The notes: a model not told the origin generated them from the sequence alone. A stretch of DNA of 9,426 nucleotides from Cellvibrionales bacterium (GCA_024645065.1 JAHEGP010000115.1:1-9426), one strand, 5' to 3'; counted from the first letter of the stretch, positions 1 to 7,770 are shown. Program-made: numbers and translations.

Positions 1-444
1 GCGCCCAAGCCCGAACCCAAGCCAGCGCCTGAGCCCAAGCCGGAGCCCGCGCCTCCCCCTGTACCCAGTCCAGTTGTTGCGGCAAATTCCAGCGCTACCA
101 GCGAAGCCGCTAATGCCAGCAACAGCGAGGGCCTCGCGATCGCTTCACCTGCAACGCCAGGGAAGGAAGCACCCGTGATTTCAAAGCGATCGGTGAAGCT
201 GAGCTGGATTCCACCTTCCAATCGAGAGAACGGGGTTGCGCTGTCCATGAAGGAGATTAATCGGTACGAGATTATTGCGAGCCCCGTGGGCGGCGGCAAG
301 TCGCTGGTATTTATTGTGAACGATGCGGGGACCAACAGCTACACTGCTCACAACCTGGAGCAACAGTCCTACGAATTCCGTATCGTGGCCGTGGACAGCC
401 GGGGGCTTAGCAGTAAGCCCTCGGCATCAGTTGTTCTCGATTAG
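1..444 (+). CDS. Fibronectin type III domain protein, C-terminal part (5' end outside window)
   Basis: The reading frame is open from base 1 to the TAG at 442-444, giving 147 residues, so the gene begins upstream of the window. The first 20 or so visible residues are a Lys-Pro-Glu-Pro/Ala-Pro rich linker (KPEP repeated). A Ser/Ala/Asn-rich stretch follows, to about residue 58. From about residue 62 to the end is a single fibronectin type III fold: the VKLSW strand with its conserved Trp, the later NSYTAHNL segment, and the YEFRIVAVDSRGLSS signature of the F and G strands. FN3 domains are beta-sandwich binding modules common in exported and surface proteins. The Pro-rich linker suggests an envelope or lipoprotein-anchored protein, but the N-terminus that would prove this is missing. 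A GTG at 175 could be read as a start, but the open upstream frame with clear linker composition argues against it. Specific function is unknown. Confidence 0.8.
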   Translation, partial: APKPEPKPAPEPKPEPAPPPVPSPVVAANSSATSEAANASNSEGLAIASPATPGKEAPVISKRSVKLSWIPPSNRENGVALSMKEINRYEIIASPVGGGKSLVFIVNDAGTNSYTAHNLEQQSYEFRIVAVDSRGLSSKPSASVVLD

Positions 445-652
445 GGATGAGCTCAGGCATCGCTGATTAAATTCCTGCGACTGCGGGCTCGCTGAGTAGG
501 GTTGATCAGGACTGTCCCTAACAAGTTGCTACCAGCCCAGGCTTTATGGCGCCAACTGCTGTGCGAGCACTCTGCGGCTTGAAAAGCGGCTGTATTGGGC
601 CGTTCGATCACGGGCTGCGTAATCCAACAACAAATCAAACTGAAACTTTGTC

Positions 653-659
653 AAAGGAG
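653..659 (+). promoter_or_regulatory. Strong Shine-Dalgarno site of the DUF6435 gene
   Basis: AAAGGAG lies 8 nt before the ATG at 668. It is the best ribosome binding site in the left half of the window and supports translation of the very short gene that follows. Confidence 0.75.
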
Positions 660-667
660 CCGCTTTT

Positions 668-841
668 ATGTTTGGCCTTTTCAAATCAGATCCCAGCAAA
701 AAGCTTAACGAGCAATACCACGCCAAACTCGAGGCCGCAATGCAGGCCCAGCGCAAGGGCGATATTCGCCTCCACGGTGAATTGACCGCCGAGGCAGAGA
801 AGCTCTACTCGCAAATTCAGGCGCTCCAGGCCAAGGTGTGA
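668..841 (+). CDS. Small DUF6435 (Lacal_2735-type) protein
   Basis: This is a 57-residue protein beginning MFGLFKSDPSKKLNEQYHAK. Known members of the family share the MFGLFKxDPxKKL start, then an amphipathic helix with AMQAQRKGDIRLHGELTAEA and a closing helix ending near IQALQAK. All of these are present and the length is typical. The protein is soluble, charged and predicted to be an all-alpha helical hairpin, with no signal peptide or membrane segment. The family function is unknown. An AAAGGAG site 8 nt upstream fixes the ATG. About 220 bases separate it from the FN3 gene and about 190 from trmY, so it is probably transcribed alone. I see no convincing promoter or U-tract terminator around it. 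The family call is from recognition of the N-terminal motif. Confidence 0.85.
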   Translation: MFGLFKSDPSKKLNEQYHAKLEAAMQAQRKGDIRLHGELTAEAEKLYSQIQALQAKV

Positions 842-1028
842 TGTCCCGGTGGGTAATGTCCACCGACCAGAACCTCTAAGCCCGCTCCAGACCCCAACGC
901 CCCAAAGGGCGGCGACGCCCTGAGGCTCGGGCAGCGATGACGACACCAAAGCGCCCCGGTATTGTACAATGGTGGCTAAAGTGCTTCATTGGCTGGAGCG
1001 CTTTGCGGCAGACAGTGGATAGACCAGA

Positions 1029-1625
1029 ATGAGAACCTTCGTTGTGCGTGCCCGCGCTGCGCCTGTCGATAGCCGCCAACTCCTGGCCGGGGTTGGCGAA
1101 GAGGCCCATACCGAAATTCTCGCCCACACCCTGATGAACGCCTTCTTTGTCGCGCAGTCTCACCGCCAGGACGTAGTTGTCCATCTGGTGCTGGAGCGGA
1201 CCCGGGATTTCAGCCGCACCATCACCTTTGATTCCAACGAGATTGGCTCGCTCGGCGGTTTTCACGAGGCTGCGCTCATGCGCCAGATAGCCGCAGCTCT
1301 GGACGTGTCCGTTGGCATGAAGAAGGAAAGCCAGCGGTCGGTGGCAGCCGGCATTACGGTCCGCACCCTTAGCTTCGAAAAGCTTGTCCAGGAGCTTGCC
1401 ACCCGCTGCGAACTCTTCGTCATGGACAAAAAAGGGTCGCCAATAGAAAAGCAAACGTTTTCAGGGCATCCCTGCTTTGTCCTGACAGACCATATTCCAA
1501 TGCCCAGAAAAAGCCTGAACAGCCTGCGAAGACTTGACGCCCACGAGCTCAGTCTCGGCGCCAGCATGTTATTCGCGTCCCAATGTATTGTCCTTATTCA
1601 TAACCACCTCGATCGGCTGACTTGA
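1029..1625 (+). CDS. trmY: TrmY-family SPOUT methyltransferase (tRNA pseudouridine-54 N1-methyltransferase homologue, former UPF0217)
   Basis: This is a 198-residue protein, the normal length for the COG1901/TrmY family. Archaeal TrmY uses S-adenosylmethionine to convert pseudouridine 54 in the tRNA T-loop to N1-methylpseudouridine. Family features visible here are the MRTFVVRARAAP N-terminal strand, the VVVHLVLE strand, FSRTITF, and GGFHEAALMRQIAAALD. The C-terminal SPOUT knot region has CFVLTDHIPMPRKSLNSL, then LSLGASMLFASQCIVLIHNHLDR, which closes the knot and supplies the cofactor loop. There is no signal or membrane segment, so it is cytoplasmic. The ATG at 1029 has only a weak GGA 9 nt upstream, but starting there gives the canonical N-terminus. 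The gene stands alone, 139 bases before the porin. Family assignment is firm. The substrate in this bacterium is inferred, because bacteria normally carry 5-methyluridine at position 54. Confidence 0.9.
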   Translation: MRTFVVRARAAPVDSRQLLAGVGEEAHTEILAHTLMNAFFVAQSHRQDVVVHLVLERTRDFSRTITFDSNEIGSLGGFHEAALMRQIAAALDVSVGMKKESQRSVAAGITVRTLSFEKLVQELATRCELFVMDKKGSPIEKQTFSGHPCFVLTDHIPMPRKSLNSLRRLDAHELSLGASMLFASQCIVLIHNHLDRLT

Positions 1626-1764
1626 TCGCCGAAAAGCCTCCACACCAGCCCACCGCTTACAGTACAATCCCCGACATAGTAAAAAGAATAACGCGCTTGA
1701 GCGACCGGGATTTCAAAGCGACAGCCCCGTGGCGGGAGCGCATCCAATTCCAGGTATCGTTGGC

Positions 1765-4422
1765 ATGCATAAATCTGGAACCACAGTGGGGTTTTTACCG
1801 CGCCTAATGCTGTTGCTATCGGTTGCAGGGATGACGATTGCCCAGCCATCTGCAGAGCGAGTAGAGTTTGACACGATTACCGATTCCAGTTCGACTGATA
1901 ATGCAGATGCCCACCAGGTCCCCGCGGTAGCCCCTGCGTCGAAGTCTGGATCCGACTCCGTTGACAGTGCGCCCGCGGACGACGATCAGGTTGAAGCCTC
2001 GCCAGAGCCGAGCCCAAATCCTGCTGAACCCGAACAAGGCGAACCCACTGCGCAAAACCCGGTTGAAGAGCAGACACCGCTTGCACCCGAACTACCGGTC
2101 GACAACAGTCACCACTCCTCAAATGCTGTTGCGACAACAGGCGGCGAAAACAGCGCACCACCCGAGCCGGATAGGCTCGACGACAGCGATATAACTCCCG
2201 CTATCTACGACAGCGATATCGCCGATATGCTGCCGGAATCTGACGCCGACGATCCCGCGGCAGAGCCCGACACGAAACCAGCGTCACCCGAGGCCGAGGC
2301 TTCGCCAGGCGCGGGCGAACAGGATCCAAACCCTGACCAGGCGTCAACCAAAGCTCCCGGGGAAGACGCGGAAAAGCCCAGGCCTATCGAGCTCGACGGC
2401 AGCAATATAACGCCCGCTATTTACGACAGTGATTTCGCCGATATGCTGCCGGAATCTGACGCCGACGATCCCGCGGCAGAGCCCGACACGAAACCAGCGT
2501 CACCCGAGGCCGAGGCTTCGCCAGGCGCGGGCGAACAGGATCCAAACCCTGACCAGGCGTCAACCAAACCTCCCGGGGAAGACGCGGAAATGCCCGGGCC
2601 TATCGAGCTCGACGGCAGTGATACAACACCCGCTATCTACGACAGCGATATCGCCGATATGCTGCCGGAATCTGACGCCGACGATCCCGTGGCAGAGCCC
2701 GACACGAAACAAGCGTCACCCGAGGCCGAGGCTTCGCCAGGCACGGCCGAAAAGGAGCCAAAGACTGAGAAGTCCGCTACCAAACCGGCGGCGGAATCCG
2801 CCCCGGCTCCCGAAGCCCTTAATGCCGGCAGCGACCGGATTGCGCCGGAAGCTAGTGACGACGACGGTGCCGACAACCTGCCAGTGACCGACACCGAACA
2901 GGCTGAGGCAGAGCCCGACACTAAACAAGCGTCACCCGGGCTCGAGCCCGGCGCAAGCCCGGCCGGACAGGACGCCAAAACTGGAAAGGCCGGACCGGCA
3001 GTTCCCGGGAAACCGTCCCCGGCCCCGGAGCCTGTTACTGCAGACGCCGACGACATTGCGCCGGATGTATATGACAGTGAAGTGCTTGATGATATCTCCG
3101 AAGTCGACCAACGCCCGGCCGCAACCGAGCCGCCCGTGGTCCCCGTTCCCCCGCCCGATGATCAAGGAAAACGTCCGTCATTGCCGCCCGAAGAACCGCC
3201 CTCAGAAGACGCGGTCTGGTGGCAAGACCAATGGATTAAGCCCTGGGAGGAAGACTGGATTGTCGAACAGGAAGAATGGGGCTTTGATGGTTTGCGCTAT
3301 GTCGACAAATGGGGTTTGCTGCGAATGAAACTGGGAGGCAATTTTGCCATCGACGGGGGAGCTGCCTGGCAGCAAACGGAGCTCGATAGCCTTTTCCCCG
3401 ATGTCAATGGCTGGCACACTATCGTTCGCAACGCTCGTCTGCAACTGGCCGGGAGTTTCGGTCCCCATATCTTTTTCAAGGCCCAGATCGAAATGGGCGC
3501 AATAAATCCCGGCGTCAAAGACGGCTATGTGGTCATACGGGATGTACCCATCTTTTCCAATGTGCGTTTCGGCAAGGGCAAACAACCCTTTTCGATGGAA
3601 AACCTGACAAGCGCCAAATTTAACAGCTTTATGGAGCGCTCCCTGCTCACTGCACTCTCACCCGGGCGCAGCTTCGGGATCATGGCTTACGATTCGGCGT
3701 TTGAGCAGCGACTTACCTGGGCAGGTGGCTTATTCTATCGCTCAGCCTCCTGGGGCGACCTGGAATTCGATACCTCCGGTGGCGCCGACGCGACAGCGCG
3801 GGTGACCGCTCTGCCGTATTTTCTGTCGGGTGATAAGTTGATGCACCTGGGCTTTGGTATCTCGAATCGCCTCTATAGCGATACGACACGATTTGCCAGT
3901 GCACCGGAGAGTCGCATCACGGATGCTGAATACGTCGACACGGGGGATTTCGCGGCCGACAGCGCTTCAACCTTTAACGTCGAGGGGGCCTGGAAGGACG
4001 GCTCCTGGCTACTCCAGGGTGAGTACACCCGCAATTTCGTGAGAACCGAAGATGGGGAAAGGACCTACTCCGCCCGCTATCTGCAGTTGGGCTACTTTGT
4101 TACCGGCGAATCCCGGCCCTACAATCGCGCTTCGGGCACTTTTGGCAGTTTGGTACCCAAGCGATTCTATCATTGGAGTGATGACCCGGGCGGCGCCCTG
4201 GAACTGGCGATCCGACTTTCAGCCATTGACCTTCAGGATCAGGACAACAGCGGTGGCCTCCAGGAGGACATTACCCTGGGGGCGATCTGGTACCCCCAGG
4301 ACAATGTCCGAGTGATGTTCAACTATGTCACGGGTCATGTCGACGCGACAGGGAGTTCACCGATGAACCGTGCCGAAGGTCGATTTAACTTCATTCAGGC
4401 ACGGGTGTTTTTCAACTTTTAA
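1765..4422 (+). CDS. OprP/OprO-like porin with long acidic repeat-bearing N-terminal extension
   Basis: The protein is 885 residues. Residues 1-26 form a signal peptide: Lys3 and Arg13, a hydrophobic LMLLLSVAGM core, and likely cleavage after Ala26. Residues 27 to about 484 are low-complexity, rich in Pro, Ala, Glu, Asp and Ser, and strongly acidic. They contain tandem 72-residue repeats from residue 138. A Trp/Glu cluster (WWQDQWIKPWEEDW, residue 485 on) leads into a barrel of about 400 residues. Its features match phosphate-selective porins (Porin_O_P): RNARLQLAGSFGPHIFFKAQ, VRFGKGKQPFSMENLTSAKF, GYFVTGESRPY, ELAIRLSAIDL, and a C-terminal strand ending ARVFFNF with terminal Phe for BAM recognition. 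It should form an outer-membrane channel. Phosphate selectivity is not proven. Typical OprP-like proteins are about half this length, so the extension is exceptional. An upstream in-frame GTG at 1729 would put 12 residues ahead of the signal peptide; ATG 1765 is preferred. Confidence 0.85.
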   Translation: MHKSGTTVGFLPRLMLLLSVAGMTIAQPSAERVEFDTITDSSSTDNADAHQVPAVAPASKSGSDSVDSAPADDDQVEASPEPSPNPAEPEQGEPTAQNPVEEQTPLAPELPVDNSHHSSNAVATTGGENSAPPEPDRLDDSDITPAIYDSDIADMLPESDADDPAAEPDTKPASPEAEASPGAGEQDPNPDQASTKAPGEDAEKPRPIELDGSNITPAIYDSDFADMLPESDADDPAAEPDTKPASPEAEASPGAGEQDPNPDQASTKPPGEDAEMPGPIELDGSDTTPAIYDSDIADMLPESDADDPVAEPDTKQASPEAEASPGTAEKEPKTEKSATKPAAESAPAPEALNAGSDRIAPEASDDDGADNLPVTDTEQAEAEPDTKQASPGLEPGASPAGQDAKTGKAGPAVPGKPSPAPEPVTADADDIAPDVYDSEVLDDISEVDQRPAATEPPVVPVPPPDDQGKRPSLPPEEPPSEDAVWWQDQWIKPWEEDWIVEQEEWGFDGLRYVDKWGLLRMKLGGNFAIDGGAAWQQTELDSLFPDVNGWHTIVRNARLQLAGSFGPHIFFKAQIEMGAINPGVKDGYVVIRDVPIFSNVRFGKGKQPFSMENLTSAKFNSFMERSLLTALSPGRSFGIMAYDSAFEQRLTWAGGLFYRSASWGDLEFDTSGGADATARVTALPYFLSGDKLMHLGFGISNRLYSDTTRFASAPESRITDAEYVDTGDFAADSASTFNVEGAWKDGSWLLQGEYTRNFVRTEDGERTYSARYLQLGYFVTGESRPYNRASGTFGSLVPKRFYHWSDDPGGALELAIRLSAIDLQDQDNSGGLQEDITLGAIWYPQDNVRVMFNYVTGHVDATGSSPMNRAEGRFNFIQARVFFNF
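2176..3039 (+). repeat. Tandem 216-bp (72-residue) coding repeats in the porin gene
   Basis: Units start at 2176, 2392 and 2608, exactly 216 bases apart, and encode porin residues 138-209, 210-281 and from 282. Bases 2219-2352 and 2435-2568 are identical over 134 positions. Unit 3 keeps the first half well and diverges in the second. A fourth, degenerate unit begins near 2824, and a partial fifth copy of the core motif sits near 3040-3100. The protein core is TPAIYDSDIADMLPESDADD, decaying to IAPEASDDDGADNLP and then IAPDVYDSEVLDD. The exact 72-codon spacing keeps the frame, as expected for expansion inside a gene. Confidence 0.95.
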
Positions 4423-4462
4423 TGGCCCCGGGCGAAAGAATCTCAAGATCGACCCGGCCCCA

Positions 4463-4537
4463 CCAGGCTTGCCTGGATGGCGGGATTTCAGGAGATCGGG
4501 ACAGGATTTTGATTCAATCTCCAGCTTGCATGGAGAT
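4463..4537. other. Two small hairpins between porin and permease genes, no U-tract
   Basis: CCAGGC (4463-4468) pairs with GCCTGG (4471-4476). ATCTCCA (4517-4523) pairs with TGGAGAT (4531-4537) across a 7-base loop. Neither is followed by a T-run on either strand, so they are not classical rho-independent terminators. They could be mRNA structure in the 170-base gap between the two genes. Confidence 0.4.
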
Positions 4538-4592
4538 GGCGAACTTCCCTGTCTGCTGATCGTTCAGCGTACGAGTAAAGGCTGGTAAAGCA

Positions 4593-5888
4593 ATGTCGAA
4601 TAAGCGCCCGTCCAACTTCACTATCGTCCTGCTGAGCAGCCTGTATTTCTCCCAGGGCCTGCCATCGGGGTTGCTGGCCCACGCCCTGCCCGCATTGCTG
4701 CGGGAGCACCAGGTTCCCCTGCAATACATTGGCTATCTGAAATTACTGGCACTGCCATGGATGTTCAAGTTCGTCTGGGCGCCCTATGTGGATCGCTATC
4801 ACTTCCGCCGCACCGGGCCCCATCGCAGCTGGATTCTGCCGATGCAATCCCTGGTGATCTTTATGCTGCTGTCACTGAGCCTGTTGAGTCCCCAGACCAT
4901 TTTTAGCGGCTACCTGCCGCTTTTTTTCCTGATGTTGCTGTTATTGAATTTTTGCTCTGCAACCCAGGATATTGCGACCGATGGCCTGGCCGTGAAGTTA
5001 CTGCCCAGTCGTTGGCGGGGCCTGGGCAACAGTATCCAGGTATCGGGGTACAAACTGGGTTTGATCGTGGGGGGCAGCCTGTTATTGCTTTCCATCGACC
5101 ACTACGGTTGGTCGACAAGCTTCATCCTTCTGGCGATCATTCTGGCGCTTCTTACTCTACCGATATTACTATTGCGCGAGTCACCACACAGCAATGAGCG
5201 ACCTGCGGGCGATCCGGATTCTTTGGCCAACGCCAAGGCTGAGGGTTTCGACACCTTTTGGCGCAACTATCGTGATTTTTTTCGCCAGCCCGGCATGAAG
5301 AGCTGGCTGCTGGTTATCCTGACCTACAAATCCGGAGATGCCTTCGGCTCGGGAATGGTAAAACCGATGTTGGTCGATGCCGGCTTCTCATTGTCGGCGA
5401 TCGGTAGCGTCACCCTGGTTGCTTCGGTAGCCGGCATGGTGGCCGCGGTGCTGGGAGGTTATTTGTACTACCGATGGGGCGCCAAAGTGACTCTACTTGG
5501 CTTCGGCCTGCTGCAGGCCATCGGCATCGGCGCCTTTGCCCTGATCGCACGGGGCCAGATCGATCTATTCACCCTCTACACGATCTCGGTGTTCGAGCAG
5601 ATCGCAGACGGTATGTCGACGGTGGTACTGTTCGCCCTGATGATGGAACAGTGCCGCCCAAACCATGAGGGTGCCGACTATAGCATCCAGGCATGCTTCC
5701 AGGTTTTATTGGCGGGGTTTATCGGGGCCGCCTCGGGCTGGGTCGCAAGCCAGGTCGGTTATTCACAGCACTTCCTGCTGGCAGCTGGCTTTGGCCTGCT
5801 GGCCCTGGTGCCGGCCTGGTATTACCTGCAGTTCAAGTTGCCCCAAAAGGCGCCGGAGCTGGCCAAAAAATCCTCCGCAACGGCGTGA
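4593..5888 (+). CDS. AmpG/PAT-family major facilitator permease
   Basis: This is a 431-residue, very hydrophobic protein with about 12 transmembrane helices and a soluble middle loop (about residues 198-235). It is an inner-membrane permease. Diagnostic AmpG/PAT-family stretches are YFSQGLPSGLL (18-28), the LLALPWMFKFVWAPYVDRY loop after helix 2 (51-69), CSATQDIATDGLAV (121-134), and YKSGDAFGSGM after the central loop (245-255). Enterobacterial AmpG imports anhydromuropeptides, chiefly GlcNAc-anhydroMurNAc peptides, for cell-wall recycling. Related PAT members carry acetyl-CoA or other substrates, so the substrate here is not certain. The length is shorter than the 14-segment E. coli AmpG and closer to the 12-helix marine homologues. 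ATG 4593 has AAAGG at 4577-4581, a little distant. No ampD, nagZ or ampR gene is adjacent in this window. Confidence 0.85.
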   Translation: MSNKRPSNFTIVLLSSLYFSQGLPSGLLAHALPALLREHQVPLQYIGYLKLLALPWMFKFVWAPYVDRYHFRRTGPHRSWILPMQSLVIFMLLSLSLLSPQTIFSGYLPLFFLMLLLLNFCSATQDIATDGLAVKLLPSRWRGLGNSIQVSGYKLGLIVGGSLLLLSIDHYGWSTSFILLAIILALLTLPILLLRESPHSNERPAGDPDSLANAKAEGFDTFWRNYRDFFRQPGMKSWLLVILTYKSGDAFGSGMVKPMLVDAGFSLSAIGSVTLVASVAGMVAAVLGGYLYYRWGAKVTLLGFGLLQAIGIGAFALIARGQIDLFTLYTISVFEQIADGMSTVVLFALMMEQCRPNHEGADYSIQACFQVLLAGFIGAASGWVASQVGYSQHFLLAAGFGLLALVPAWYYLQFKLPQKAPELAKKSSATA

Positions 5889-5964
5889 AGCCCAGCCGGC
5901 ACCGAGCAAAAACCTGCTGCAAGCCAGAGTCGCTTGCCCATGATTGATGATGACGTGCAAAGCT

Positions 5965-5993
5965 TAGACCCGCTGTGCTGAATCCGTTATAGT
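5965..5993 (+). promoter_or_regulatory. Sigma-70-like promoter for the lipoprotein gene
   Basis: TAGACC (5965-5970, 4 of 6 to consensus) is separated by 17 bases from TATAGT (5988-5993, 5 of 6). A GC-rich GGCGCC follows the -10 box. Predicted transcription starts near 6000, giving a leader of about 27 bases before the ATG at 6027. It is the best promoter match I found in the window. Confidence 0.6.
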
Positions 5994-6026
5994 GGCGCCT
6001 CGTTTGTTACCAACTGGACAGTTCCC

Positions 6027-6323
6027 ATGCGCTTAATCGCTCCAAATCACCTGATACCGGTACCCCTTGCTCTGCTGCTGGCTGCCTGTGGCGGCACCCA
6101 GTATGCAACTGACACCCCAGCGGCATCGCAGCTTGGAGAGCCATGTCCTGTCGGCAGTGCCTGTGAGACTTTGGGCGGCAACGTGGGGGCTGAACATGAA
6201 CGCTTGAATAGCGGCCTGGAAGCTGACGATCCCGCAAAGCTGGAGGCGGAAGCTACAAAAATTCGCGATGAAAATCCGGAGGAGCTGGAGGAATCGATTA
6301 AAAAAATGGAACGCTCCAACTAG
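6027..6323 (+). CDS. Small outer-membrane lipoprotein of unknown function
   Basis: This is a 98-residue protein. Arg2 is followed by a hydrophobic segment (PLALLLAAC) with a clear lipobox LAAC, so Cys21 is the lipidation site. The next residues are Gly-Gly with no Asp at +2, which favours sorting to the outer membrane. The mature part, 78 residues, has two further cysteines, Cys38 and Cys45 (CPVGSAC), close enough to form a disulfide loop. The C-terminal half (about residues 54-98) is highly charged and likely helical, rich in Glu and Lys. I do not recognise a named family. A good promoter lies just upstream, and an 82-base gap separates it from the membrane protein that follows, so the two may be co-transcribed. 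Confidence 0.8.
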   Translation: MRLIAPNHLIPVPLALLLAACGGTQYATDTPAASQLGEPCPVGSACETLGGNVGAEHERLNSGLEADDPAKLEAEATKIRDENPEELEESIKKMERSN

Positions 6324-6405
6324 CGGCTCCGTGACAGCCCCGTTCTCAATCGTTTGCAAGCAAAACGCTTAACCCGAGATAGCCGAGCGCTACTGGACAA
6401 CCAAC

Positions 6406-6966
6406 GTGACTGAGCATCCTACGCCCCCTGAACTGGAAACCAGAAAAAACGCCCTGCTGCGCCTTTTCGACAGGATGCTACCGATCATCGATGGCGTCTC
6501 CGACAGCGTGCGCTTCGCCGCCCTCCTCGGCCTGGCTCTGGTAATCTGGATATTTACCTGGATGCACTACCTCAACAACTTTAGCCTGGCGACAGCCCTG
6601 TTGACCTGTTGCCTGTCGGCGCTTCCGATTGTGGTGCTGCTATATCTCTGGTGGAGCCTCGAAGAACTCAAGAAACTCCCTGAAAACCTGGCCGTGATGA
6701 TGCAGGGCGCGACAAACGAAGTACGAGAAAAAGTGACCAGTATACGATCGGGAGAACCCAGGAAGATGGGTCTTGTCACAGCCGCCAGGAGTGTCCTCAA
6801 GATTGGCTCATTGGTGGGAGAAGCGCGGGAGTTGGCAGGTTCCTATGTTCGTGTGGGCTCTTTGATGAGCCCGGTTTTATTGCTGCTGGGCTTCTTGTCG
6901 TTGCTTTACATCGTTCCCTTGTTTCTTATCAGCATGTTGCTGGCCCTACTCGCCATCTGGCCCTAG
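6406..6966 (+). CDS. Conserved-looking inner-membrane protein, function unknown
   Basis: This is a 186-residue protein starting at GTG. An amphipathic N-terminal segment (1-34) is followed by two close transmembrane helices (about 36-56 and 61-84). A charged loop follows (about 85-150) with a central EVREKVTSIRSGEPRK stretch, and then a long hydrophobic C-terminal region (about 152-185) that could hold one or two helices. I recognise no catalytic motif and no named domain. The GTG start has only a weak GGA about 9 nt upstream. The next in-frame Met (residue 24) would still leave all helices intact, so the start is uncertain. The gene is convergent with the dehalogenase gene, 78 bases away, with no visible U-tract terminator between them. 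Confidence 0.75.
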   Translation: MTEHPTPPELETRKNALLRLFDRMLPIIDGVSDSVRFAALLGLALVIWIFTWMHYLNNFSLATALLTCCLSALPIVVLLYLWWSLEELKKLPENLAVMMQGATNEVREKVTSIRSGEPRKMGLVTAARSVLKIGSLVGEARELAGSYVRVGSLMSPVLLLLGFLSLLYIVPLFLISMLLALLAIWP

Positions 6967-7044
6967 CGCCGGTGGCTGAACCAGCAGATGCAACAGCGGC
7001 TCCTTGGCGCCGGCCAGAGGGAAGCGGCTGCAACGGGCATTGCA

Positions 7045-7734
7045 TTAATGCTTCGGCTTTTCCGTCTTGCCAATAAGCGCCTGCAAACCGCCCAGCCCAT
7101 CAACTACCCCGGTAGGCTCGAAACCCCAGGGATCGAAAACCGCTGCGGCCGATCGCTTGACCCAGGCGGTCTGTAAACCGGCGGCTAGCGCTCCAATCAC
7201 GTCAAACGGATTGCTCGATACCAGCCAGGCGCTTTCGGGAGAGGCATCGCATTGGCTCAATAAATGGGCATAAACCGCAGGTGCCGGCTTGAAGGTTTTA
7301 ATCCCATCGACGCTGACAACGGCATCGAAAAACTGGCGCAGACCAGCGCCGGCCAGCAATTTCTCGACGGCATTCGCCGTGCCATTGGAAAAGGCCACCA
7401 GCTTGTAAGCTGAATCCCGCAGTTGAACCAGGGCGGGCCTGGCGTCGGCGAAAGCAGGGAGCACGGTATAGGCTTCCAGCAGTTCGCGCTTCTGCCCGGG
7501 CGCCAGCTCCCGATTAAATCTGGCAAAAGTGTAATCCAGGGCCTGGGCGGTGCACACTGAAAAATCCTCGTACTGCTGCATCAAACCGCGCCGAAACGAA
7601 TACTCCAGCTGCTTGTCGCGCCAGGCGTTGGAAAAATTGATCGCCTCTTCGCCCACAATATCCTGCAATTTTGCCAGTACCCCCTGGGTATCTATCAGCG
7701 TGCCGTAGATATCAAATGCGATGGTCGTTGTCAT
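7045..7734 (-). CDS. Type II (S)-2-haloacid dehalogenase (HAD superfamily)
   Basis: The protein is 229 residues, typical of L-2-haloacid dehalogenases, which hydrolyse (S)-2-haloacids to (R)-2-hydroxyacids through an aspartyl-ester intermediate. The residues known from the L-DEX enzyme all appear, shifted by two positions: nucleophile Asp8 and Thr12 in AFDIYGTLID, Arg39 in WRDKQLEYSFRRGLM, Ser116 and Asn117 in AFSNGT, Lys149 in FKPAP, Tyr155, and Ser173, Asn175 and Asp178 in VSSNPFDV. There is no signal peptide, so it is cytoplasmic. The natural substrate may not be halogenated, since many chromosomal members are generalist HAD hydrolases. The ATG (7732-7734) has an AGG about 9 nt upstream on its strand. 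It is divergent from the MEST-like hydrolase, with a palindromic element between them that begins 37 bases from this start codon. Confidence 0.9.
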   Translation of the reverse strand: MTTTIAFDIYGTLIDTQGVLAKLQDIVGEEAINFSNAWRDKQLEYSFRRGLMQQYEDFSVCTAQALDYTFARFNRELAPGQKRELLEAYTVLPAFADARPALVQLRDSAYKLVAFSNGTANAVEKLLAGAGLRQFFDAVVSVDGIKTFKPAPAVYAHLLSQCDASPESAWLVSSNPFDVIGALAAGLQTAWVKRSAAAVFDPWGFEPTGVVDGLGGLQALIGKTEKPKH

Positions 7735-7770
7735 GGTAAAACCTGATGGTGGAATGATCGGGCTGGTTCC

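Noticed and set aside
961..970. Promoter for trmY built on TACAAT (965-970)
   Set aside because: The -10 box is good but no -35 box is found at 16-18 bases and no extended -10 TGn is present. The match could be chance.
876..1454. A 192-residue minus-strand frame opposite trmY
   Set aside because: The plus-strand frame encodes clear TrmY motifs over its whole length; the minus frame has no recognisable domain and biased composition expected of an antisense shadow.
1729..1764. Upstream GTG start for the porin
   Set aside because: It would add 12 residues ahead of a well-formed signal peptide and has no good ribosome binding site.
2176..2823. CRISPR-like or non-coding tandem repeat
   Set aside because: The 216-base period is a whole number of codons in the porin frame, and the units are directly adjacent with no spacers.
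4463..4537. Rho-independent terminator after the porin gene
   Set aside because: Two hairpins exist but neither has a following T-run on either strand.
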